DNA of 64,000 nucleotides, taken from Methanoregulaceae archaeon UBA467. GTDB lineage: Archaea > Halobacteriota > Methanomicrobia > Methanomicrobiales > Methanospirillaceae. Every line of letters begins with the position of its first letter. Position 1 is the first letter of the stretch. The position numbers and the translations under genes were made by a program. The notes below the pieces were generated by a model, which saw only the letters and a program-made list of their open reading frames with translations, was not told where the DNA came from and made no database searches. Shown piece by piece: positions 51,803 through 59,919 of this stretch. The stretch covers positions 143,945 to 207,944 of the forward strand of contig DASP01000001.1 of assembly GCA_002503825.1 (NCBI GenBank), written 5' to 3'.

Positions 51803-52090
51803 TCATTTAATGGCATTTTTTTTACCAGTACCCCGCCTGTTCACCGGAATTTTTCCTGTTATCTGGAAATCTCCTTCCACACATACCGTAATTTTCCATT
51901 CCATTCCCGGCAGGAGATCAACAGAACAGTATGGCCCGTCCGTTATCCCGGAGAGGTTCCTGCCGGGGTCTCCGGTTTTACCGGGGAATAACAGATCGTT
52001 TCGGTTAAAATTAATATCAATACGTTCTGCACCGAAAACACATACAAGACGGGAAAAGGTACTGCCGGTTGCAGTCACCGGTATGTGCAC
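51803..52090 (-). CDS. Small beta-rich protein, unknown
   Basis: 95 residues from GTG 52090. The composition looks like a real beta-rich protein (VHIPVTATGSTFSRLVCVFG, DINFNRNDLLFPGKTGD, WKITVCVEGDFQITGKIPVN) and TATA-like TTTTTAAAAATAACTC lies about 40-50 bases upstream. No family is recognised. The frame stays open upstream to 52201 over the ferritin gene, and the opposite strand also has a similar-sized open frame, so this is a moderate call. Confidence 0.45.
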   Translation of the reverse strand: MHIPVTATGSTFSRLVCVFGAERIDINFNRNDLLFPGKTGDPGRNLSGITDGPYCSVDLLPGMEWKITVCVEGDFQITGKIPVNRRGTGKKNAIK

Positions 52091-52148
52091 CCCTGCAAAA
52101 GTACAAAAATTAGGTATAAACACTGAGTTATTTTTAAAAAAAAGAGAT

Positions 52149-52637
52149 TTACTCTCTTTTTGAAAGCTTGTGATCGAGGTTGGAAAGTTGACCTCCAGCA
52201 CTGCCAGACGTTTTTACCTGTGCGAGGATTTCGCTTGCATTTGCCTCTTCCTCCACCTGCTCCTTTACAAACCATGCAAGCAGGGTTTGTGTGGCAGAGT
52301 CCTTCTCCTTGATCGCAAGATCCATGAGTCCGTTGATCATGCCGGTAACTTTCTGTTCGTGGGCGTATACCTCTTCAAATACTTCCTGGACTGACTTCCA
52401 CGTCGTCTTCGGTGCATCGATGGCGGTGAGTTTTATGGTTCCCCCGGCTTGAATGATGTAATCATAAATCTTCGATGCATGGGTCTGTTCTTCCTGCGCC
52501 TGCACACGAAGCCACTTTGCAAAGCCTTTAAGGGGTATTGTTTCACAATACGCCGACATCGAAAGGTACAGGTATGCCGAGTACAATTCGGCATTTACCT
52601 GCTTATTTAATGCATCTGCAACAGATTTTTTGAGCAT
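52149..52637 (-). CDS. ftn: Ferritin
   Basis: 162 residues, four-helix bundle. Diiron ligands of the ferroxidase centre are present: Glu in QVNAELYSAYLYLSM, EEQTHASKIYDY (Glu and His), and Glu/Gln in HEQKVTGMIN and WFVKEQVEEEANA. It is the non-haem bacterial-type FtnA, which stores iron and detoxifies it under oxygen stress. ATG 52637 has AGGAGG eight bases upstream; a TTG at 52643 sits too close to that site. The upstream region 52660-52760 is A/T-rich with likely TATA elements. Confidence 0.95.
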   Translation of the reverse strand: MLKKSVADALNKQVNAELYSAYLYLSMSAYCETIPLKGFAKWLRVQAQEEQTHASKIYDYIIQAGGTIKLTAIDAPKTTWKSVQEVFEEVYAHEQKVTGMINGLMDLAIKEKDSATQTLLAWFVKEQVEEEANASEILAQVKTSGSAGGQLSNLDHKLSKRE

Positions 52638-52956
52638 GTTCAAATCCTCCTGAACAACGAGATGAGGATGTCTGGATTTTTAATTCTTTCGCAGCACCCG
52701 AATATTTTCCTGCTTTTTTATTCGATAATTTCAGATATAATGACATTAAAAATAAGTTTTAATTAAAAAAGGGTGCGAAAAACCATGATGCAGGTTTTAT
52801 ATCGGATGTATCCATCGCGGACTATTGTAACCGGAAGCGATTTTTATGGAAACGGTCTGCACCCTGCAGGGGGCCATATAATCAATAATGATTATCAAGC
52901 ACGGAAAAACCGGGTTTTAAAAAGATGCGTATGATTCCCGACACAATTCCCGGGCA
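52638..52956. other. Intergenic region upstream of ferritin
   Basis: About 320 bases. The half next to ferritin contains its A/T-rich promoter area. No coding region or strong repeat is visible in the remainder. Confidence 0.45.
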
Positions 52957-53791
52957 TTATATATATTCGAGCTGGTCGTAGGAATATACCCTGACATTAT
53001 CGATCAGAGCCGGTCCGTAATCCGGGTACGATCGGGCTCTGATTTTAAGCGGCATATTCGAGTACTCCATTGACACCTTGTGTTCAGGGCGGTACATCAG
53101 CTCACCGTCACGGTAAAAGTCGACATACCCGTCAGGATGAATGACAATCCTGTGCCGGTGCCATTCTTCGAGGTCTGCGTCAGCAGGCCCGCCTATTATC
53201 TCCTTATATTCATACCTGCCGCTTTCGTTGGTAATATACCAATGGTATAACCCCATGCCCTATCTGTTCGGGTGGATTCCCCCAGCAGGCCGGACCAATC
53301 GGCCTGTACAGGATTTCAACCACCGCGTCGGCACCCGTGTCCGTCCTTGGGAGAGAGAAAAAACCGTCTACCCAGCATCCATCTGCCGTCGTATCGTTGA
53401 CATACATATCACATTCCAGAATGAGTCCGCCGGTATAATTGAACCGTGCATACGAGAGGGCATAGCTGTCATAGAGATCATCCCCGCGGCTGTCAAAACT
53501 TGGCGGAGGGTTTCCCATGTCAGACCTGACCTCGGGAAAAGGATACCCATATCGTTGCCACTTAACAAGGCCTTTATCGAATGTATCTTCAAATATAGGT
53601 AATGTCCGGATAACTGCAGTCTCTTCTAACACTGTTTTCGCGGTATTGTTATTTACTTCACTTTTCTGGACTGCACTGATACCCGGGACGAGTACGACAG
53701 GTAAAATTACAAGGACAAGAAGGGCTCCACCTATAATAAGGATCCATGGCCAGGCTTTTTGAAAGGGACTTTTCCGGCTCACATTGCACAA
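52957..53791 (-). pseudogene. Frameshifted membrane-anchored LamG-like surface protein gene
   Basis: Two overlapping frames on the minus strand together make one protein of about 277 residues. The 5' frame (from 53791) has a membrane anchor (WILIIGGALLVLVILPVVLV), a linker and a jelly-roll domain start (PIFEDTFDKGLVKWQRYGYP, GLILECDMYVNDTTADG). It then runs into VYYQRKRQV and stops at 53210. The 3' frame (GLYHWYITNESGRYEYKEII, HRIVIHPDGYVDFYRDGELM) finishes a concanavalin A-like/LamG-type domain. Removing one G from the GGG at about 53265-53267 restores a single frame through IGMGLYHW. Either the gene is broken or the base is a sequencing error. Confidence 0.75.
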
Positions 53792-53928
53792 CCTTATGAT
53801 AAATGCTGGAACCTGTACGATAAATTAATTTTGAAATCGGATCGTAATGAGATACAGGAAATACCTGTGATGGCAGCGGCAGTTTAATTTTAATCGTTAC
53901 ATTCACGGCCAAATCAAAAAAAATAAAA

Positions 53929-54672
53929 TCAGGATGAAATAACTGCCGATGCATTCTCATCGAACGGGTTCGTCCTTATAGCAAGTGAGAAGAGGTAGGG
54001 ATAGTTATTTTTCAGGTATTTCATGTACGAAAGCCATTCTCCCGATATAAGCCGGTATACCCTGTTGATATCACCTGCGAGATGTTCGATGTCTGCGGCA
54101 GGAAGGGCATCCAGATTTTTTCTCCGTTCAAGTTCCTCGGTAAGGTGAAATACCGACTGGAGGAGGCCGGTGAATGACTGGTGCTCCAGTATAACAGGAT
54201 TTTCAAGAAGCCTGACCATAAAATCCCTCCGGCTCATCAGAAAAGCCCGCAGTTGTACAAGATCAACCATCGCCGCATCAACAGTATAGTCATAATCCTT
54301 CAGGCTCTTGCTGACACGGGAGAATTCCGCATCATCCCAGTTATTTCTTACGAGGAAGAATGATTTGACCCGTTTAAGGTCAGGGTCGCAGTCGGATATG
54401 AACATGAGCAGATGCGTTCCGGCTTCAGAAAAAAATGTCCCGATAACCATGTTGATCTTTTCAAGACGCTCCTTTTTCGACCTCATGCTCAGCAGTTCAT
54501 TGAGGACAAGGGTAACAAGGAGGACATTTACGGGAAGAAACCCAATCGCGTTAAATATGTAAAAATACGTGTTTTCAGGGTCGCCGAGGATAATGAATTT
54601 CACCGTGTATATTGCCGCTGAACATAATACAAGAATAATCCCAAGGCGAACCTGCCAGCCAGACCATTTCAT
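53929..54672 (-). CDS. Membrane protein with helical cytoplasmic domain, unknown
   Basis: 247 residues from ATG 54672. Two membrane helices near the N-terminus (LGIILVLCSAAIYTVKFIIL and FNAIGFLPVNVLLVTLVLNE) are followed by a long, mainly helical cytoplasmic region (about 65-247) with KKERLEKINMVIGTFFSEAG, RRDFMVRLLENPVILEHQSF and MKYLKNNYPYLFSLAIRTNP. It looks like a conserved methanogen membrane protein, but I know no function or family name. It is followed by the frameshifted surface-protein gene on the same strand. Confidence 0.75.
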   Translation of the reverse strand: MKWSGWQVRLGIILVLCSAAIYTVKFIILGDPENTYFYIFNAIGFLPVNVLLVTLVLNELLSMRSKKERLEKINMVIGTFFSEAGTHLLMFISDCDPDLKRVKSFFLVRNNWDDAEFSRVSKSLKDYDYTVDAAMVDLVQLRAFLMSRRDFMVRLLENPVILEHQSFTGLLQSVFHLTEELERRKNLDALPAADIEHLAGDINRVYRLISGEWLSYMKYLKNNYPYLFSLAIRTNPFDENASAVISS

Positions 54673-55042
54673 GCCAATCAAATCCTGTTTATTATTCCTG
54701 ATCAGGGGTTATAAGGTTTTATTGCCATTGATTCTGCTTTTTCCTGTTTCAGTCCGCACTATAAACCGATAATGCCCGGGAAACGACAGGACACGTCCTG
54801 TCCGGATTTCACAAGGATACGTTTCCAAACAGCAAAAAAGACATTCAAAAAATATTCGTACCAATCCGGCCCTGCGAAAACCTCTTTATCAATAGAGCGG
54901 CAGGATGAGTGAGAGAACAGGAATGGTTTAACAGATTTATTAGTCGGACAGTTTTACATTTAAAAAATGGGGAACGCGAAGTACCCGCCACCGACATAAC
55001 CAGTATTATCTTAAATTGAGGTTATCGGGTACTCACGACGCT
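54673..55042. other. Intergenic region with a fragment of the structured repeat
   Basis: About 370 bases without a supported gene. It contains the promoter area of the membrane-protein gene, a small CTCT/AGAG hairpin near 54881-54896, and the 28-base match to the 33.2-kb repeat listed separately. Confidence 0.45.
54908..54935 (+). repeat. Short fragment of the structured repeat (copy C)
   Basis: AGTGAGAGAACAGGAA here is identical to 33336-33351 of repeat copy A, and the following bases (TGGTTTAACAGA versus GGATTTCAACAGA) remain similar. The upstream stem region is not found here, so this is either a decayed copy or a shared 3' motif. Confidence 0.45.
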
Positions 55043-55186
55043 CTATTCTGCGAATTTTTCAGGATCGGAATCAAATTTTTTCTTGCACCCGGGAGCGCAG
55101 AAATAATAGGTCTTTCCTTTAAAATCGCTCTTGAATTTCGCTGTTTTTTCATCAACAGTCATTTTACAGATAGGATCGATTGCCAT
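55043..55186 (-). CDS. 47-residue YHS-domain protein
   Basis: Reading the minus strand from ATG 55186 to TAG at 55043-55045 gives a complete YHS domain: AIDPICKMTVDEKTAKF, then GKTYYFCAPGCKKKFDSDPE and KFAE at the end. The three cysteines (CKM, FCAPGC) are the presumed metal ligands. GGTGATT precedes the ATG. It lies 16 bases after the copper ATPase stop, so it is in the same operon; YHS domains are common as parts of, or next to, P-type metal ATPases. A metal chaperone or sensor role is inference. Confidence 0.9.
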   Translation of the reverse strand: MAIDPICKMTVDEKTAKFKSDFKGKTYYFCAPGCKKKFDSDPEKFAE

Positions 55187-55202
55187 ACGAAATCACCACC
55201 AT

Positions 55203-57635
55203 TTACTTACCTTTTCTGGCCGGAGGTATATACTTTTTCAACATCAGCGACAGGGAGATCACGGTGACAGAGCTGACTGCCATGGCGAGTGCCGCCAGTT
55301 CGGGCTTCAAAGTATAACCGGTAAAGGGATACAGCAGACCGGCACCAATCGGGATGAGTGCAGCATTGTATGCGAATGCCCAGAAGATGTTCTGCTTGAT
55401 CCGTGTCATAACCTTCCTGCTGAGTTGAATGGCAGCGACGGCATCGGTAAGATCATCCCTGATAAGGACCAGATCGCCACTTTCGATAGCGACGTCAGTT
55501 CCGCTCCCTATGGCTATCCCGACGTCTGCGCTGGCAAGAGCCGGGGCATCGTTGATGCCGTCACCTACAAACGCCACAACCTCATGCTGTTCCTGGAGCC
55601 TCCTTACTTCACGGGCCTTCTCCTCCGGAAGGACCCCTGCGATAATCCTCCCGATACCTGCCTGCCTGCCAATTGTTTCTGCCGTTCTCTGGTTGTCACC
55701 GGTTACCATCATAACGTTCAGACCCATGGACGTCAGCCCGCTGACTGCTTCAGCAGCATTCTCCTTGAGAACATCGGCTATTCCGATAATTCCGGCAATT
55801 TTTCCTGAAACTGCAACGAGGACCGCAGTCTTGCCCTCCTGTTCGAGCCGTACTGCACCGGCCTCATCCCCTGTACCCATTGCCACTTTTTTTTCGGCCA
55901 TCAGAACCCGGTTTCCAATGAGGATCTCCTCGCCAAGGAGACTGGCACTTACCCCTTTCCCGGCATATGTCTCAAACATCCCGACGGTTTCCAGTTTTAC
56001 ACCGGCGGCCTCTGCTTTTCTTACGACCGCCTCTGCAAGCGGATGTGACGAATTTTTTTCTACACTTGCAGCAATGAGGAGAAACGCCCGGTCATCAAGG
56101 TCCCGGGTTATAATGTCGGTGACTTCCGGTTTTCCCCTGGTAAGTGTACCGGTCTTGTCAAAAATCACCGTCGTAAGGTGGTCCGCCACTTCAAGGGCCT
56201 CGCCGTTCCTGATAAGGATTCCAAGTTCCGCACCTCTCCCTACACCCACCGTCACTGCAGTAGGGGTGGCAAGACCGAGTGCACAGGGACAGGCTACGAC
56301 AAGAACCGAAATAAGCGCGGTAAGGGAAAAAAGGAGCGTTGAACCCAGTACTACATACCAGAGCAGAAATGCCCCGATCGCGATGGTGAGCACTGCCGGG
56401 ATGAAATAGCTCACCGCGATATCTGCTATCCTCTGGACCGGCGGCTTCGATCCCTGCGCATCCTCGACAAGCTGGATGATCCGGGCGAGCATCGTGTCCC
56501 GGCCAATCTTTTCGGCTCGGAATGTTATGACACTGTTTGTATTCAGAGTCCCGCCGACGACCCATTTCCCCCTGTCTTTCAGGACAGGAACCGGTTCACC
56601 CGTGATCATCGATTCGTCGATATATGATTCCCCTGCAGTCACTTCGCCGTCGACCGGGATCTTTTCTCCGGGACGGACTTTCAGCAGGTCACCGACATTA
56701 ATGTCTTCAATAGGTATCTCTTTCTCATCAGATCCGGAAATGACGGTTGCAGTCCTCGGCCTGAGGCCTACAAGTTTTTTAATCGCCGCCGAAGTCCGTC
56801 CTTTTGCCCGGGCCTCAAGGTATCGCCCGAGGATGAGAAACGATGCAAGCATGATTGCGGTGTCGTAAAACATGAATTCCAGCGTGAGGATGATCCCGAA
56901 CGTCCCGAGAACACTGGCCCCGTATGCCACACCGGTTCCCATTGCATACATCACATCCATATTCAGCGTCCGGTTGATGAGCGCCATCCGTGCTGCACGG
57001 AATATTGGCCATGCGACATACACAAAGACAGGGGTGGAGACGATGAACATCCAGTACGCCAGGGCCTGCATAGGTATGGGAATGTGGATATACATCAGGA
57101 GGAAGAGCGGTATGCTGACTGCAAACCCGATACTAAATCTCCTGAATTTATCATCGAGATCTTTTTTCCTGGCTTTTTGTTCGGCTTCTTCCGAGACCTC
57201 GCCCGCAAGACCCAGGTACTGGTACCCGGCTTCTTCGATCGCGGCCTTCATGTCGTCGATGGTGGTAAGGGACGAATTATATGTCACATACGCTTTTTCG
57301 GTGGAGAGGTTTACCTGTGCCTTCACAACACCCGGGAGGCCTTTTAACGCCGACTCGATGGTCTGCACGCAGGTTGCGCAGACCATTCCCCCGACTTTTA
57401 ATGTGGCTTCCTCATAGATCACCTCATAGCCTGCGGCTCTCACCGCATTCTCAATATCCGAGAGGCTGACCCGTGAAGAATCGAATTCAACGCGTGCAGT
57501 ATCATTCCCGAAATTTACCGAGGCTTTTGAGCCCTCGCCGGCATCTGCGATGGACTTTTCAATTGTCACTGCACATGTCGCGCAATGCATGCCTGAAATC
57601 TTCAGGTCCACCTTTTTTTTGGTATCCTCTGCCAT
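55203..57635 (-). CDS. copA: Copper-translocating P1B-type ATPase
   Basis: 810 residues. Two N-terminal heavy-metal-associated domains with GMHCATC and GMVCATC (about 10-75 and 80-145), eight membrane helices, the ion-binding CPC motif in VVACPCALGLATP (near 448), phosphorylation site DKTGTLT (near 490), HP motif SSHPLAEAV, and the hinge GDGINDAPAL. The CPC/GMxCxxC set specifies Cu(I) export. An A/T-rich TAATACTTATAAC near 57684-57700 is the probable promoter. The YHS gene follows in the same operon; no metal-sensing repressor gene is adjacent. Confidence 0.95.
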   Translation of the reverse strand: MAEDTKKKVDLKISGMHCATCAVTIEKSIADAGEGSKASVNFGNDTARVEFDSSRVSLSDIENAVRAAGYEVIYEEATLKVGGMVCATCVQTIESALKGLPGVVKAQVNLSTEKAYVTYNSSLTTIDDMKAAIEEAGYQYLGLAGEVSEEAEQKARKKDLDDKFRRFSIGFAVSIPLFLLMYIHIPIPMQALAYWMFIVSTPVFVYVAWPIFRAARMALINRTLNMDVMYAMGTGVAYGASVLGTFGIILTLEFMFYDTAIMLASFLILGRYLEARAKGRTSAAIKKLVGLRPRTATVISGSDEKEIPIEDINVGDLLKVRPGEKIPVDGEVTAGESYIDESMITGEPVPVLKDRGKWVVGGTLNTNSVITFRAEKIGRDTMLARIIQLVEDAQGSKPPVQRIADIAVSYFIPAVLTIAIGAFLLWYVVLGSTLLFSLTALISVLVVACPCALGLATPTAVTVGVGRGAELGILIRNGEALEVADHLTTVIFDKTGTLTRGKPEVTDIITRDLDDRAFLLIAASVEKNSSHPLAEAVVRKAEAAGVKLETVGMFETYAGKGVSASLLGEEILIGNRVLMAEKKVAMGTGDEAGAVRLEQEGKTAVLVAVSGKIAGIIGIADVLKENAAEAVSGLTSMGLNVMMVTGDNQRTAETIGRQAGIGRIIAGVLPEEKAREVRRLQEQHEVVAFVGDGINDAPALASADVGIAIGSGTDVAIESGDLVLIRDDLTDAVAAIQLSRKVMTRIKQNIFWAFAYNAALIPIGAGLLYPFTGYTLKPELAALAMAVSSVTVISLSLMLKKYIPPARKGK

Positions 57636-57767
57636 TTACATTCCCCTTGTTCAATCATCGCTTCCTATTCCCCATATGCCACAGTATCAGTTATAAGTAT
57701 TATGTGTGGCCGGATATTTCGGTAAACAGGGGGAATCACAGAGAGAAAATTTTTCGCGCCGGACGCA

Positions 57768-59006
57768 TCAGGCCGGTGCCAGTGAAAGGAATACGATAAA
57801 AAGAACTGACTGAATGACTGTGAGTGGCGCCCCGATTTTAATAAAGTCCATAAACGAAAGCGCTATACCTTTTTTTTCAGCATTCTGGATCACGATAATA
57901 TTGCTCGCAGCCCCGAGCACTGTCAGATTTCCTGCAAGCGTGCTGCCGGCTGAAAGAGCGAGTACCTGCGGAACAGATAATGCAGAATTCGTAATGACAG
58001 GCTGGAAAAGGGCTACAAAGGGTACATTAGATATAAACTGGCTTATAGTCACACTCACGCAGAACAGGACCGGAACTGTTGTCAGGAAGGGCAGATCAAA
58101 TGCCGGCTCAAATATACCCGAATCAAAAACACTCTGCATCAGGACAAACATGGCTGCAAAGAAGACGAGGGTACACCAGTCTATATGCCTGACAATCTCT
58201 TTTCGTTCTGGTGAAAAAAGAAGCAGCGGGGCCATGGCAATCAGCCCTATCCATGACAGGGGTATTTTAAACGGGATAATTCCGGTTCCGGCAAAAATAC
58301 GGAGGATAATTAAGATAATGATAATGATGAGCGAAATTTTTGAAAGCAGGGCGAGCGGGGGGTTTCCGGGAGATATTATCTGCTCAATACTTCCTTTTTT
58401 GTGGAGAGCCTCCCCGTACCTCCACCGCAGGAGAATAAATGCTGCTGCAAGGGCACACAGGGCAGGTATGACAAGATAACTGAAGAATACAATGAACGGC
58501 TCTGAAAAACCTGCATACGTTGCTATAAGAAAGTTCTGGGGATTACCAAGCGGACTGACAACGCTTCCTGTTGTCACAGCAAAACAGAGTGCCAGCAGTG
58601 CAGCTTTCGGGGAAAAATTAAATTTTTCTGCCAGGTAGAGCACAACAGGCGTCCCGATCACTGCAACGGTGTCGTTCATCAGGAACGCAGAAAAAAAGCC
58701 AAAGCCAAAAAGAATAATGATTATTGCATGTTCACCGGTATTTGCGCGTGAAAATAGCCGTGATGTGAGAAAAGATAGATATCCGCTCCTTTCAAGGGCT
58801 TCGCCCACCACGAACATGCCGAACAGGAAGAGCATGACATCGGTATCGATGGAAAGCAGCGCTGCTTCCGGAGAGATCTGTCCGGTAATAAGAACAACAA
58901 CCGCCCCGGCGAGCATTATCTGCCATATGCGAAGCCTGAAACGGCCGACCTGGCGGACAGCTGTGAGTAAAAAAACCAGTGCCAGGACAACTACCGACAG
59001 GTACAC
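57768..59006 (-). CDS. Ion transporter-superfamily permease (ArsB/SLC13-like)
   Basis: 412 residues with about 10-12 membrane helices. Signature pieces are DTDVMLFLFGMFVVGEALE, FGFGFFSAFLMNDTVAVIGT, SPLGNPQNFLIATYAG and, in the second half, ISNVPFVALFQP and AGSTLAGNLTVLGAASNIIV. These match the ArsB/NhaD/citrate-type (SLC13-like) superfamily, inverted repeats with N-x-P hairpins. The substrate cannot be read: anion, arsenite, or Na+/H+ exchange are all possible. It is not in an arsenic operon. It is 30 bases downstream of arfC. Confidence 0.88.
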   Translation of the reverse strand: MYLSVVVLALVFLLTAVRQVGRFRLRIWQIMLAGAVVVLITGQISPEAALLSIDTDVMLFLFGMFVVGEALERSGYLSFLTSRLFSRANTGEHAIIIILFGFGFFSAFLMNDTVAVIGTPVVLYLAEKFNFSPKAALLALCFAVTTGSVVSPLGNPQNFLIATYAGFSEPFIVFFSYLVIPALCALAAAFILLRWRYGEALHKKGSIEQIISPGNPPLALLSKISLIIIIILIILRIFAGTGIIPFKIPLSWIGLIAMAPLLLFSPERKEIVRHIDWCTLVFFAAMFVLMQSVFDSGIFEPAFDLPFLTTVPVLFCVSVTISQFISNVPFVALFQPVITNSALSVPQVLALSAGSTLAGNLTVLGAASNIIVIQNAEKKGIALSFMDFIKIGAPLTVIQSVLFIVFLSLAPA

Positions 59007-59036
59007 AAAGAAAAATGAACGGCTGTGTGGATGAAT

Positions 59037-59729
59037 CTATCCGGAAAGGGAGGTGTGAGAGATATTCCAGGTAAGGAGGACCCCGTCGTCCATCCGCTCC
59101 AGCCCGACGAGTTCAAGCCTTGCAAAATCAGATTCACGGACGAATCCGGGGCCGTCTGCAAGAGTAGGGGCTTCTTTTCCCCCGATAATAATATTCCCGA
59201 CATAACAGGTCAGCTGGTCAACGAGTCCGGCACGCAGAAGCGACCAGATAAGGGTCCCGCCCCCTTCCACCATGAGCCTCCGGATTCCCATCCCGCGGAG
59301 TTTTTCGAGCAGGCAGGTCAGGTCAACCTCCTCTTCACCACACTCAACGACGGTGGCAATTTTTTTCAATTCCTGGATCCGGCCTGCACCGGCAGATGCA
59401 GCGCACGCAATAATACGTTTCCCTTCTCCTTTATGAAGAACAGAGGCATCTGAAGGGATACGGAGCCGGCTGTCCACTACAACACGGACAGGATGCTCCT
59501 CCAGTCCTTTTCCCTTTCGTTCGGCCTTCAACTCCGGCGATTTTACCGTTAGAGACGGATCATCGGCAAGGACGGTCCCTATACCCACCATAACTGCGTC
59601 AGACCCCGCCTTCAGGCAGTCTACACGTGAAAAATCATTTTTGCCTGATATTCTGACCTGCCGCCGCTCTCTCGTGGATATTTTTCCGTCTGCGCTGGTC
59701 GCCACATTCACAAAGACATACGGGCGCAT
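59037..59729 (-). CDS. arfC: 2,5-diamino-6-ribosylamino-4(3H)-pyrimidinone 5'-phosphate reductase
   Basis: 230 residues of the RibD C-terminal/dihydrofolate-reductase-like fold: VNVATSADGKISTRERRQV at the N-terminus, GIGTVLADDPSLTVK, HPVRVVVDSRLRIP, and the NADPH-site LMVEGGGTLIWSLL. It is the archaeal/yeast Rib7-type reductase in riboflavin and F420 biosynthesis. No other riboflavin gene is adjacent; it may share a transcript with the permease downstream. Confidence 0.93.
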   Translation of the reverse strand: MRPYVFVNVATSADGKISTRERRQVRISGKNDFSRVDCLKAGSDAVMVGIGTVLADDPSLTVKSPELKAERKGKGLEEHPVRVVVDSRLRIPSDASVLHKGEGKRIIACAASAGAGRIQELKKIATVVECGEEEVDLTCLLEKLRGMGIRRLMVEGGGTLIWSLLRAGLVDQLTCYVGNIIIGGKEAPTLADGPGFVRESDFARLELVGLERMDDGVLLTWNISHTSLSG

Positions 59730-59919
59730 TCATAAAACTGTATGCAAACGGTTATTCAAAATAGTTGTGAAGGGGCACCCGGTCCTGCTGCAGGTCACCC
59801 GCTGCCATCACACTGGCAGGCAGGGTACATCCCCTGATAAATAAAAATTTACAGGCACAGGATACCTCCGTAACACCGGCAAAATTTGATGCACTATACA
59901 CTCCAATGTCTGCAGGATA

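Noticed and set aside
51810..52163. Plus-strand 117-codon open frame opposite the small gene at 51803-52090
   Set aside because: The minus-strand reading looks more like a real protein; the plus-strand frame is basic, low quality and lacks a ribosome binding site.
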